DNA of 64,000 bases from Streptomyces sp. GKU 895 (GTDB taxonomy: Bacteria > Actinomycetota > Actinomycetes > Streptomycetales > Streptomycetaceae), in the NCBI GenBank assembly GCA_002027195.1, contig MWJO01000002.1, positions 62,001-126,000 on the forward strand. Reading direction: 5' to 3'. A program made the translations under genes and the position numbers. Below are positions 46,947 to 54,384 of the stretch, piece after piece. The number at the start of each line of letters is the position of its first letter. Position 1 is the first letter of the stretch. The notes beneath the pieces were generated by a model, which did not search any database, was not told the origin of the DNA, and saw only the letters and a list, made by a program, of their open reading frames with translations.

Positions 46947-46969
46947 GGCCCCTCGGCCCACTGAAGTCT

Positions 46970-47009
46970 CCGGGCGGCTGGACAGCTCCCCCGTCGCTCA
47001 GCCGCCCGG
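46970..47009 (+). terminator. Hairpin after the dicarboxylate symporter gene
   Basis: CCGGGCGGCTG (46970-46980) pairs perfectly with CAGCCGCCCGG (46999-47009), 23 bases after the stop; loop of 18 bases, no T-run. Confidence 0.55.
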
Positions 47010-47018
47010 GCACCGACA

Positions 47019-47090
47019 CGACAAGAGTCGTCAGCGCGACAAGAGTCGTCAGCACGACAAGAGTCGTCAGCACGGCAGAGTCATCACTCA
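47019..47090. repeat. 18-bp tandem repeat, three units plus a decayed fourth
   Basis: Units CGACAAGAGTCGTCAGCR at 47019-47036, 47037-47054 and 47055-47072, followed by the degenerate CGGCAGAGTCATCACTCA (47073-47090). Each unit contains the small inverted repeat CGAC-AAGA-GTCG. It sits between the symporter terminator and the DUF2127 gene. Confidence 0.85.
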
Positions 47091-47179
47091 CCGAACTCTT
47101 ACCCGCCCCCACTAGCCTGCCGCGCCTGCCCCCGTACAGGCGCGGCAGGCTCATTCGGCGTTCGGGGAAGGCACGGGGG

Positions 47180-47953
47180 ATGGCGATCGACTGGGACCGG
47201 CGCACCTGCGCACGGCGCGGGCATGTGACGTACGCGCCGGACGACCCCCGGCTGCGGATCCGGCTGCGGGCCGACACCGGGCTCGGCGAGGTCTGGCGCT
47301 GTCTGCGCTGCGGTGACTTCGTGCTCGGCGAGCCGCACGGGGCGGGACCGGCCGCCGAGGCGCCCCTCGTGCCGCGCGGCAAGGTGCTGCGCGATCTGTT
47401 CGTGCTGCGCTTCCTCGCGATCGAGCGAGCCGTGCGGGGCGTGTTCATCGTGCTGGTCGCGGCGGCCGTGTGGAAGTTCAGCAACTCCCAGGACGCGGTG
47501 CGCCGGCTCTTCGACGAGTATCTCGACGTCTTCCGCCCGGTCTTCCGGCACTTCCACTACGACCTTGACCATTCACCGGTCGTCGGCACCCTCCAGAAGA
47601 CCTTCGGATACAAGCACGACACCCTGCTTCTGGTGGCGGTGCTGCTCCTGGCCTACGCGCTCATCGAGCTCGTCGAGGCGGTCGGACTCTGGTACGCCAA
47701 GCGCTGGGCGGAGTATCTGACGGTCGTCGCCACGGCCGCCTTCCTCCCTCTGGAGATCTACGAACTCACCGAGCACATCAGCTGGTTGAAGATCGCCACC
47801 CTGGTCCTCAACATCCTCGCCGTGCTCTACATCCTGCTCACCAAGCGGCTGTTCGGACTGCGCGGCGGCCACCGCGCCTTCGAGGCGGAACGCCGGAGCG
47901 CGTCACTGCTGGAGGTCGAGGAAGCCGCGAAGGTGCCTTCCGGGGCCGCCTAG
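47180..47953 (+). CDS. DUF2127 membrane protein
   Basis: 257 residues. The N-terminal about 60 residues are cytoplasmic with Cys/His pairs (RRTCARRGHVTYAPD, EVWRCLRCGDFVLG) that look like a zinc ribbon. Four hydrophobic helices follow (RAVRGVFIVLVAAAVWKF, TLLLVAVLLLAYALIELVEA, LTVVATAAFLPLEIYELTEH, ATLVLNILAVLYILLTKRLF). The RFLAIERAVRG and VGLWYAKRWAEYLTVVA motifs fit DUF2127. Function unknown. The stop abuts the opposing MarR gene with no gap. Confidence 0.87.
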   Translation: MAIDWDRRTCARRGHVTYAPDDPRLRIRLRADTGLGEVWRCLRCGDFVLGEPHGAGPAAEAPLVPRGKVLRDLFVLRFLAIERAVRGVFIVLVAAAVWKFSNSQDAVRRLFDEYLDVFRPVFRHFHYDLDHSPVVGTLQKTFGYKHDTLLLVAVLLLAYALIELVEAVGLWYAKRWAEYLTVVATAAFLPLEIYELTEHISWLKIATLVLNILAVLYILLTKRLFGLRGGHRAFEAERRSASLLEVEEAAKVPSGAA

Positions 47954-48394
47954 TCAGGCCCACGGGTCGGTGATCTCCCGCAGCAGCGACAGGGCCTCGC
48001 GCAGCTGCTTCATGCGGCGCTTGCCGAGGTGCTCCTCCCACTCCTTCTCCACCGCGGCCACCACCGCGTCGGCCACCTCCTTGGCCGCCCACGCCTTCTC
48101 CGCCCCGCACACCAGCCGGGCCCGCTTGTCCGTCGGGTCCGGGACCCGGGTCACATAGCCCGCCTTCTCCAGCTGGTCCACCAGGAAGCCCGCGGTCTGC
48201 TTGGTGATCTGGGCCTGTTCGGCCAGCTCGGTCAGCCGCGTGCCGTTCGGGCCGATGCGCTGCATGACGCGGGCCTGGGCGGGCGTGAAGTCGTCGAAAC
48301 CGGCCTCGGCGAGCGCGGCGAAGACACGATTCTCCAGGGCCCGGTACGGGAGGAACAGGAGCACGCCCGTGTTGAGCTCGCTCTCCGTCGGCAT
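47954..48394 (-). CDS. MarR-family regulator
   Basis: 146 residues. Winged helix: FDDFTPAQARVMQRIGPNGT, RLTELAEQAQITKQTAGFLV, DQLEKAGYVTRVPDPTDKRA, RLVCGAEKAWAAKEVADAVV. A single Cys after the wing could be redox-active, but this is speculation. Divergent from the gene at 48502; the 107-base gap has two copies of TGGTCAGAG over a good promoter, so it likely represses that gene and itself. Confidence 0.92.
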   Translation of the reverse strand: MPTESELNTGVLLFLPYRALENRVFAALAEAGFDDFTPAQARVMQRIGPNGTRLTELAEQAQITKQTAGFLVDQLEKAGYVTRVPDPTDKRARLVCGAEKAWAAKEVADAVVAAVEKEWEEHLGKRRMKQLREALSLLREITDPWA

Positions 48395-48435
48395 CGTCGA
48401 GGCTCCCTCGGTATCGCCGGTATGGCCGGCATCGC

Positions 48436-48473
48436 TTGACAGTGGTCAGAGACCCTGACTAATTTGGTCAGAG
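48436..48473 (+). promoter_or_regulatory. Promoter with MarR-type operator
   Basis: TTGACA (48436-48441), 18-base spacer, TAATTT (48460-48465): the best sigma-70-type promoter in the window. TGGTCAGAG occurs at 48443-48451 and 48465-48473 (22 bases apart), with CTGAC between forming GTCAG-agacc-CTGAC. Binding there would occlude the polymerase. Confidence 0.65.
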
Positions 48474-48501
48474 AAGCTTACCACTTGAGTGGGTGATTCC
48501 C

Positions 48502-49149
48502 ATGGGCGTCATGCTGGCGACCGACGAGTTGTGGCAGGTCGTCGACCGCGAGCGCGTGAGCCTCGCGGACCTGCTGGAGAGCCTGAGCGCCGAGGAGTGG
48601 GAGACGCCCACGCGGTGCGGGGACTGGCGGGTGCGGGACGTGGCCGCCCATCTGACCCTCGCCGCCCGTATCACCCGAGGGCAGGCGGTACGCGAGATGC
48701 TGCGCGCCCGCGGGAACTGGAACCGGATGATCCATGACACGGCCGTGCGCGAGGCCGCGGCGCCCACCGACGTGATCGTCGGTCATCTGCGGTCGATCAT
48801 CGGCTCCCGGCGCCTCGCCCCCATGACCTCACCGCACGAACCCCTGCTCGACCTCCTCGTCCACGGCCAGGACATCGCCCTCGCGCTGGGCCGTGAGCGG
48901 GCGGTGCCGCCGACCGCCGCACGCGCCGCCGCCGAGCGCGTCTGGACCATGCGGCTGCCGCCCCGCCCCTGGCCCCTGCCGAAGGGCCGGCTCGTCGCCA
49001 CCGACATCGAGTGGACGCGCGGGACCGGCGACGACCTCCGGGGGCCGATCACCGCCCTCCTCCTGCTGCTCACCGGCCGCCCGGACGCGGCCCGTGAGTG
49101 GGCCGAACGCGCCGGGGAGCCGTGGACGGGGGTCACGACTCCTCGGTGA
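48502..49149 (+). CDS. TIGR03083/mycothiol-dependent maleylpyruvate isomerase-like protein
   Basis: About 215 residues; ATG 48502 or 48511 are both possible, GTG 48493 less so. DinB-like helical bundle with LADLLESLSAEEWETPTRCG, DWRVRDVAAHLTLAARITRG and the later His of PHEPLLDLLVHGQDIALALG. The three His/Glu positions form a metal site in this superfamily, whose members are thiol-dependent transferases or isomerases using mycothiol. Substrate unknown. Controlled by the divergent MarR regulator. Confidence 0.85.
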   Translation: MGVMLATDELWQVVDRERVSLADLLESLSAEEWETPTRCGDWRVRDVAAHLTLAARITRGQAVREMLRARGNWNRMIHDTAVREAAAPTDVIVGHLRSIIGSRRLAPMTSPHEPLLDLLVHGQDIALALGRERAVPPTAARAAAERVWTMRLPPRPWPLPKGRLVATDIEWTRGTGDDLRGPITALLLLLTGRPDAAREWAERAGEPWTGVTTPR

Positions 49150-49664
49150 CGTGACTTCCGGGTGGTGCGGTGAGCGGGTGACCGGGCGACCGGGTGGCGA
49201 GGTGGCCCCGGTGGAGCGGTGCCCCGGTGCCCCGGTGGCGCGGTGCCCCGGTGGCACGGGGGGCGCGGTGGCGCGGTGTCTCGGCGGCCAGGCGGCCCGG
49301 TGGCGCGGTCGTGCTCGGCGGCCAAGCGGCCCGGTGCGGTGGTCGGCCCGGTGGGGTGGTGCGTGGCGATTGCGCGGTCCGGCCCCGCGACCCGCGGCCG
49401 ATCCGCGCCGGCCCGCGCAGCGCAGCGCTCGGCGCTCGGCGCCCGGGCACCCCGTAGCGCGGCAGCTCTCTACGCCGCTCACCCACCGATCAGCTCACCC
49501 GCCGATCAGCTCACCCGCCGATCAGCTGCCCCCTGCCCCACCCCGGGCGCCTTTCCAGGCTCTTGGCGGCCGCTTGCCCGAAATGCTTTGACCCGCCCCC
49601 GCGCGGGGGCCCAGGCTGGAGGGCCTCGAAGGGCGCGGCCACGGCACACGGAGGCGGGCAGGGT
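49150..49664. other. Low-complexity gene-free stretch
   Basis: No credible gene; apparent open frames on both strands come from repeated CCCGGTGGC/GCGGTG words. 49170-49350 is a degenerate repeat field. 49486-49532 is a clean tandem repeat of CCGATCAGCTCACCCG (two and nearly three units). The last about 100 bases lead into the AAA ATPase gene with GGAGG at 49650-49654. Confidence 0.6.
49486..49532. repeat. 16-bp tandem repeat
   Basis: CCGATCAGCTCACCCG at 49486-49501 and 49502-49517, then CCGATCAGCTGCCCC at 49518-49532. Confidence 0.85.
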
Positions 49665-51167
49665 ATGGCGGAACCGGGCAAGGTCACGGTGGAGATCCTC
49701 GGCGCCGACGAGTACGAGGCCAAGTACGGCGAGAGCCGCGAACCCTCGGCCCTCTCGATCGACCGCATCAACGAGCTGTTCCACGAGTTCCTCATCGCCG
49801 TCGCCCGCCCCAAACGCGCCGACGCCGACGGCAGCCGCGACCTCGCCAAACGCCTGCGCGACCACCTCGGTTCGGCGCCCACGGACCGCCCCGTGGTGAA
49901 GACGGCGTACGCCCCCTTCGACCTGCCCAACGTCCATCTCGCCCTGGAGCGCTGGTTCGCCGCCGACGGCCGCACCCACGAGCTGATCGGCATGCGCGGC
50001 GGCCGGCACCACGGCGAGCTCACCCTCGGAGACATCATCGACGCCGCCGACCGCTACGACCGCTTCGTGGTCGGCGCTGTCGACTACGCCCAGCTGCCGG
50101 TCTCCCCGGACGCCGAACTGGCCTGCGTCTCCTGCGGGTTCTACCTCGGTGCGGAAGGCGACGAGCGATTCGTGGTCCTGCTGCGCGGGCCGCAGGACGA
50201 GTACGGACGCAACAAGGTCGAGGTCGAAGTCCTCGCCGCCGACAAGGAGTTCGCGGACCGGCTGCTCGCCGAGGTCGACGCGCTCGTCCGCGAGCACAAC
50301 GTCTTCCGCGGCCAGGTCCTGTCCTTCGAGGGCTCGCAGTTCGGACACGGCCTCGGCCCGTTCCGCTTCCACCGCCGCCCCGGCCTCACTCGCGACGAGA
50401 TCGTCCTGCCGTCCGGCCTCCTGGAGCGCGTCGAGCGTCAGGTCGTGGGCGTGGCCCGGCGCCGTGAGCGGCTGCGCGAGGCCGGTCAGCACCTGCGCCG
50501 CGGCCTGCTGCTGTACGGCCCGCCCGGCACCGGCAAGACCCACACCCTGCGCTATCTCCTCTCCCACCTCCCGCAGTTCACCGTGGTGATCCTGTCCGGC
50601 GAGAGCATCAACGCCATCGGCCCGGCCTGCGCCCTCGCCCGGATGCTCCAGCCCGCCCTCGTCGTCCTGGAGGACTGCGACCTCGTCGCCGAGGCCCGCG
50701 ACTACGGCGGCGGCGAACAGCCCCTGCTCTTCCAGGTGCTGAACGAGATGGACGGTCTCGGCGACGACGCCGACGTCGCCTTCCTCCTCACCACCAACCG
50801 CGCCGACCTGCTGGAACCCGCCCTGGCCCAGCGTCCCGGACGTGTCGACCTCGCCGTCGAGATCCCCCTCCCGGACGCCGAGGGCCGCGCCCGTCTCCTC
50901 GACCTCTACGCCGGCGGACTCGGCCTCGGCCAGGACATCGCGGACGAGGTGGTGACCCGTACGGAGGGCACGACCGCCTCCTTCACCAAGGAGCTGGTAC
51001 GACGCTCCGTGCTCATCGCCGCCGAACGTGAGTCGGCACGCACCGAGGCACGAGACGTCCGCGAGGCCCTCGACGAACTGCTCTCCGACCGCGACCGGTT
51101 GACCCGACGCCTGCTGGGAGTGCAGGGCGCGAGGGACATCGAGGACGAGGAGTGGACGGCGGATTAG
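49665..51167 (+). CDS. AAA+ ATPase
   Basis: 500 residues from ATG 49665. An N-terminal about 240-residue region (EILGADEYEAKYGESREPSA, HHGELTLGDIIDAADRYDRF, ELACVSCGFYLGAEGDERFV) is not familiar. It is followed by a classical AAA module: Walker A RGLLLYGPPGTGKTHTLRYL near 285, Walker B LVVLEDCDLVAEARDYGGG near 334, sensor-1 FLLTTNRADLLEPALAQRPG with the Arg finger of RPGRVDLAVEI, and a lid domain. It resembles FtsH/proteasome-type AAA modules but has no protease or membrane domain. A remodelling role on an unknown partner is likely. The stop abuts the opposing aldo/keto reductase gene. Confidence 0.87.
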   Translation: MAEPGKVTVEILGADEYEAKYGESREPSALSIDRINELFHEFLIAVARPKRADADGSRDLAKRLRDHLGSAPTDRPVVKTAYAPFDLPNVHLALERWFAADGRTHELIGMRGGRHHGELTLGDIIDAADRYDRFVVGAVDYAQLPVSPDAELACVSCGFYLGAEGDERFVVLLRGPQDEYGRNKVEVEVLAADKEFADRLLAEVDALVREHNVFRGQVLSFEGSQFGHGLGPFRFHRRPGLTRDEIVLPSGLLERVERQVVGVARRRERLREAGQHLRRGLLLYGPPGTGKTHTLRYLLSHLPQFTVVILSGESINAIGPACALARMLQPALVVLEDCDLVAEARDYGGGEQPLLFQVLNEMDGLGDDADVAFLLTTNRADLLEPALAQRPGRVDLAVEIPLPDAEGRARLLDLYAGGLGLGQDIADEVVTRTEGTTASFTKELVRRSVLIAAERESARTEARDVREALDELLSDRDRLTRRLLGVQGARDIEDEEWTAD

Positions 51168-52040
51168 TCAGGCGTTCTCCAGCCGCGCCAACTCCGCCCC
51201 GCTCAACTCCAGCTCCGCCGCCCCCGCCGAGTCCCGGATCGTCTCCGGACGGCTCGCCCCCGGGATCGGGATCACGGTCGGCGACTTCGCCAACAGCCAG
51301 GCCAGACCCACCTGTTGGGGGCTGACCCCGCGTTCGGTCGCGATCTCGTGGAAGGTGGCGAAGCGCGCGGCAGCCGCGAGGCCCGACGGGCCGTCCAGTG
51401 AGCTGCGCGAGATGCCGCCCAGCGGGCTCCACGGCAGGAAGGCGAGCCCCAGTTCCGCGCACAGCCGCAGCTCGGGCTCGCTGTCCCGGACCTCCGGTGA
51501 GTAGCGGTTCTGGACCGACACCAGGCGGTCGCCCAGGATGCGGTGGGCCGCGCGGATCCGCTCCGCATCCGTGTTGGAGACGCCCGCCAGCCGGATCTTG
51601 CCCTCGTCGAGCAGCTCGCGCAGTGCGCCGACCGACTCCTCGAAGGGGACGGCGGGATCGGGCTTGTGAAGCTGGTACAGGCCGATGGCCTCGACGCCGA
51701 GCCGGCGCAGGGAGTCCTCGGCGGCCCGCTTGAGGTGCCGCGGGTCGCCGTTGACCGTCCAGCTGCCGTCCGCCGGTCGGCCCCGGCCGCCCTTCGTGGC
51801 GATCAGGACGTCGGAGCCGGCGTCGGCCAGGGCGCGGGCCAGCAGGAGTTCGTTGTGGCCGGGCTCTGCGCCGGGGAGATGGTAGGAGTCGGCCGTGTCG
51901 AAGAGGGTCACCCCCGCGTCCAGCGCCGCCCGCACGGTCGCCCGGGCGCGCTCCTCGTCCGGCCGTCCCTCGATGGACAGCGGCATCGCGCCGAGCCCTA
52001 CGGCGCTCACCTTCAGGTCGCCAAGTGTGCGATAGCGCAT
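51168..52040 (-). CDS. Aldo/keto reductase
   Basis: 290 residues from ATG 52040. TIM-barrel with the catalytic Asp/Tyr in VTLFDTADSYHLPG, Lys in DVLIATKGGRGR and the His position in GLYQLHKPDPAVPFEESVGA. The NADPH site is near the C-terminus (SPTVIPIPGASRPETIRDSA). Reduces carbonyl compounds; substrate unknown. One base separates it from the stop of the upstream epimerase gene, so they form an operon. Confidence 0.92.
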   Translation of the reverse strand: MRYRTLGDLKVSAVGLGAMPLSIEGRPDEERARATVRAALDAGVTLFDTADSYHLPGAEPGHNELLLARALADAGSDVLIATKGGRGRPADGSWTVNGDPRHLKRAAEDSLRRLGVEAIGLYQLHKPDPAVPFEESVGALRELLDEGKIRLAGVSNTDAERIRAAHRILGDRLVSVQNRYSPEVRDSEPELRLCAELGLAFLPWSPLGGISRSSLDGPSGLAAAARFATFHEIATERGVSPQQVGLAWLLAKSPTVIPIPGASRPETIRDSAGAAELELSGAELARLENA

Positions 52041-52041
52041 G

Positions 52042-52956
52042 TCAGTTGCCGCCCTTCCCGAGCGTCTCCGCCACGGCCGCCGTGAGCCACGCGGGTGCGG
52101 CGCGGAACGTGAAACCGAGCCGTGTGGCACGGGAGTTGTCCATGCCGTAGGAGCGGAAGAAGGCGAACGGCGAGACCTCGCCGACCTCGACGAGCTGGAG
52201 CACGACCTTGCCCTCGGGCACCTGCGTGATGATGGCCTCGCACAGGTCCACGGTGGTCAGCAGGCCGTGGGAGGCGGCGTTGACCGGGCCCGTGAAGTCC
52301 TCGCCCACCGTCCAGGCCAGGAAGTCGGCGATCTCCTCGACGTGGATGTAGGTGGCGGGCTGGTTGGAGAAGGGCACCGAGATCGGTTCGCGGGACCGGA
52401 TGCGGGAGGCGTAGTGCTCCAAGCGTCCCGTGAAGTCGTCGTCCCCGCCCAGGACATGGGCCACGCGGACGGCCACGTAGGGGAAGTCCGGATCGGCCGC
52501 GAAGACCGCCTCGGCCTGCCGCTTGCCTTCGCCGTAGTGGGACTCCAGGAACTCCGGGTCGTCCCAGGGCAGGCCGAGATCGACGGGCACCGTCAGCGGA
52601 TCGACGGCGTCCTCCCGTACGGGCGTGAGGGAGTCCTCGTACTCGTACACCTCCACCGTCGACGTCATCACGTAGCGGCCGGTGCGGCCCGTGAACACCC
52701 GTCGTGCGATGTCCGCCTGCCGCGGGGTGTAGCAGACCTGGTCGACGACGACGTCGAACGTGCGCGGACCCAGCGCCGCCAGCAGGGACTTCTCGTCGTC
52801 GCGGTCGGCGACGAGGTGCGAAGCCCCGGGCGGCGGAGCCGACGATCCCCGATTGAGGACCGTCACCCGGTCCCCGGCGGCCAGCAGACGGGTGACGAGC
52901 CGCTTGCCGAAATAGCGGCTGCCGCCGATGACCAGTATCTCCCGTGCCTTTTCCAT
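52042..52956 (-). CDS. NAD-dependent epimerase/reductase family protein
   Basis: 304 residues from ATG 52956; ATG 52962 is also possible, GGGAG being 10 and 4 bases away. Rossmann start EILVIGGSRYFGKRLVTRLL. The middle region has GRYVMTSTVEVYEYEDSLTP and SHYGEGKRQAEAVFAA, which supplies a Tyr-x-x-x-Lys. Then ATYIHVEEIADFLAWTVGED. The C-terminal part with SPFAFFRSYGMDNSRATRLG is typical of NAD-dependent reductases of isoflavone/epimerase type. Substrate unknown. Divergent from the Lrp-family regulator, a frequent regulator-target layout. Confidence 0.88.
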   Translation of the reverse strand: MEKAREILVIGGSRYFGKRLVTRLLAAGDRVTVLNRGSSAPPPGASHLVADRDDEKSLLAALGPRTFDVVVDQVCYTPRQADIARRVFTGRTGRYVMTSTVEVYEYEDSLTPVREDAVDPLTVPVDLGLPWDDPEFLESHYGEGKRQAEAVFAADPDFPYVAVRVAHVLGGDDDFTGRLEHYASRIRSREPISVPFSNQPATYIHVEEIADFLAWTVGEDFTGPVNAASHGLLTTVDLCEAIITQVPEGKVVLQLVEVGEVSPFAFFRSYGMDNSRATRLGFTFRAAPAWLTAAVAETLGKGGN

Positions 52957-53001
52957 GACCATAATTCTCCCGGCGTACACCCACGTCCTGAAGGGGGAAC
53001 C

Positions 53002-53511
53002 ATGGGAGTTCAGGCCGCGGCACCGAAAGAACCACGGCATCCGCGACCCGCCACCAGCGAAACCTCGGCGGCCTTCGACGCGCTGGACCGGGAGATCCTC
53101 CGGCTGCTCCAGACCGACGGACGGATCAAGCTGAGCGAGCTGGGCCGCCGGGTGCGGCTGAGCCCCGCGGCCGTCACCGAGCGGGTGCGCCGGCTGGAGG
53201 CGGCGGGCGTGATCGGCGGGTACGGCGCCCATGTCGTCCCGGCCCGGCTCGGCTACGGCATCCAGGCGTTCATCCGCGTCAACCCGCACGGCGGCTACAA
53301 CCTCAAGCACCCGAGGACCCTGGAGCTGATCGAGCGCCCGGAGATCATCGAGGTGCACCACGCGGTCGGCGAGGACTGCTGGATCCTCAAGGTCGCCGTC
53401 CGGGACACCGTCCACCTGGAGGAGGTGCTCGAAGAGGTCTCCGCTCTCGGGCGCACCACGACCTCGATCGTGCTGACCTCTCCGGTGGAGCGGAAACCGC
53501 TGTTGCCTTGA
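53002..53511 (+). CDS. Lrp/AsnC-family regulator
   Basis: 169 residues from ATG 53002 (AAGGGGG upstream). Helix-turn-helix: FDALDREILRLLQTDGRIKL, SELGRRVRLSPAAVTERVRR, LEAAGVIGGYGAHVVPARLG. RAM effector domain: IIEVHHAVGEDCWILKVAVR, VHLEEVLEEVSALGRTTTSI. Such proteins sense amino acids and form octamers. It likely controls the divergent epimerase - aldo/keto reductase operon. Confidence 0.93.
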   Translation: MGVQAAAPKEPRHPRPATSETSAAFDALDREILRLLQTDGRIKLSELGRRVRLSPAAVTERVRRLEAAGVIGGYGAHVVPARLGYGIQAFIRVNPHGGYNLKHPRTLELIERPEIIEVHHAVGEDCWILKVAVRDTVHLEEVLEEVSALGRTTTSIVLTSPVERKPLLP

Positions 53512-53534
53512 CGTCGGCGTAAAGGATTACGTTC

Positions 53535-53927
53535 GTGGACATGCGAATCGGCGAGCTGGCCGCGCGGGCCGGGACCACGACCCGGACGCTGCGGTACTAC
53601 GAGTCACGCGGGCTGCTGCCCGCCCGGCGGGGCGGCAACGGATACCGGACGTACGACGAGAGCGATCTGAAGCTGCTGCGGCAGATCCGGACGCTGCAGG
53701 ACTTCGGGTTCGACCTGGAGGAGACCCGGCCCTTCGTGGAGTGTCTGCAGGCCGGGCATCCCGAGGGGGACACCTGTCCGGCCTCGCTCGACGTCTACCG
53801 GCGCAAGCTGGCGGAGCTGGACGAGCTGATCGGCGAGCTCCAGGCGGTACGGGCACAGATCGGCGTGCGGCTGGCCACGGCCGGGGGCGAGGCGCCCCTG
53901 TGCGAACTGGGAGGGCAGGAGCTGTGA
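53535..53927 (+). CDS. MerR-family regulator upstream of thioredoxin
   Basis: 130 residues from GTG 53535 (AAAGGA 8 bases upstream); ATG 53541 would shorten it by two. HTH and wing: MRIGELAARAGTTTRTLRYY, ESRGLLPARRGGNGYRTYDE. Then the dimerisation helix with three Cys (near 70 in FVECLQAG, near 82 in EGDTCPASL, near 123 in APLCELGG). Their positions after the coiled coil suggest a metal or redox switch. The stop shares a base with the thioredoxin ATG (TGATG), so they are coupled, and the regulator probably controls this operon in response to thiol stress. Confidence 0.92.
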   Translation: MDMRIGELAARAGTTTRTLRYYESRGLLPARRGGNGYRTYDESDLKLLRQIRTLQDFGFDLEETRPFVECLQAGHPEGDTCPASLDVYRRKLAELDELIGELQAVRAQIGVRLATAGGEAPLCELGGQEL

Positions 53928-54259
53928 TGGATGTGACCGACGCCGTGACGGATGTGACGGACGCGGATTTCGCGGCCGAGGTGATCGGGGCCGAGCTGCC
54001 GGTGCTGGTGGAGTTCACGGCGGACTGGTGCCCGCCGTGCCGGCAGATGGGACCGGTGCTGAAGGCGCTCGCCGCGGAGGAGGCCGGCCGCCTGAAGGTG
54101 GTGCAGCTGAACGTGGACCACAATCCGCTGACCACCAACGCCTACAAGGTTCTCTCCATGCCGACGTTCATGGTCTTCCGCGACGGTGAGCCGGTGAAGT
54201 CCATGGTGGGGGCCAGGCCGAAGCGGCGACTGCTGGAGGAACTGGCCGACGTCGTCTGA
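53927..54259 (+). CDS. trxA: Thioredoxin with WCPPC active site
   Basis: 110 residues, the usual thioredoxin length. The active site is FTADWCPPCRQMGPVLKALA near 33-37, with Pro in place of the canonical Gly (WCGPC), a change that alters redox potential and partner choice. Cis-Pro loop is present in YKVLSMPTFMVFRDGEPVKS. It reduces protein disulfides in the cytoplasm using thioredoxin reductase. The AGGAG is inside the MerR gene end. Followed by a strong terminator. Confidence 0.95.
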   Translation: MDVTDAVTDVTDADFAAEVIGAELPVLVEFTADWCPPCRQMGPVLKALAAEEAGRLKVVQLNVDHNPLTTNAYKVLSMPTFMVFRDGEPVKSMVGARPKRRLLEELADVV

Positions 54260-54271
54260 CTTCTCATAACC

Positions 54272-54312
54272 AAAAAAATTCCCCTCGGCAATTGCGCCGG
54301 GGGGATTCTTTT
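54272..54312 (+). terminator. Rho-independent terminator after thioredoxin
   Basis: A7 run, a stem of about 10 pairs (CCCCTCGGC with GCCGGGGGG, one wobble) and a TTTT end (54309-54312). A-tract and T-tract make it usable in both directions. Confidence 0.85.
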
Positions 54313-54327
54313 GCTTAGACTCAATGG

Positions 54328-54357
54328 TTCGCGACTTTACGGGAATTGGGTCGCGGA
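54328..54357. promoter_or_regulatory. Inverted repeat in the helD upstream region
   Basis: TTCGCGAC (54328-54335) and GTCGCGGA (54350-54357) form an imperfect inverted repeat around an AT-rich centre, about 30 bases before the possible start. TATATC at 54376-54381 may be a -10 box. Confidence 0.35.
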
Positions 54358-54384
54358 GAAGTTCAGTAGGCACAGTATATCTGC

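Noticed and set aside
45570..46961. 463-codon open frame antisense to the dicarboxylate symporter
   Set aside because: Asp/Glu/Gly/His-rich antisense translation of membrane helices; the symporter is complete.
47019..47090. CRISPR array
   Set aside because: Units are contiguous 18-mers without spacers, and there are no cas genes.
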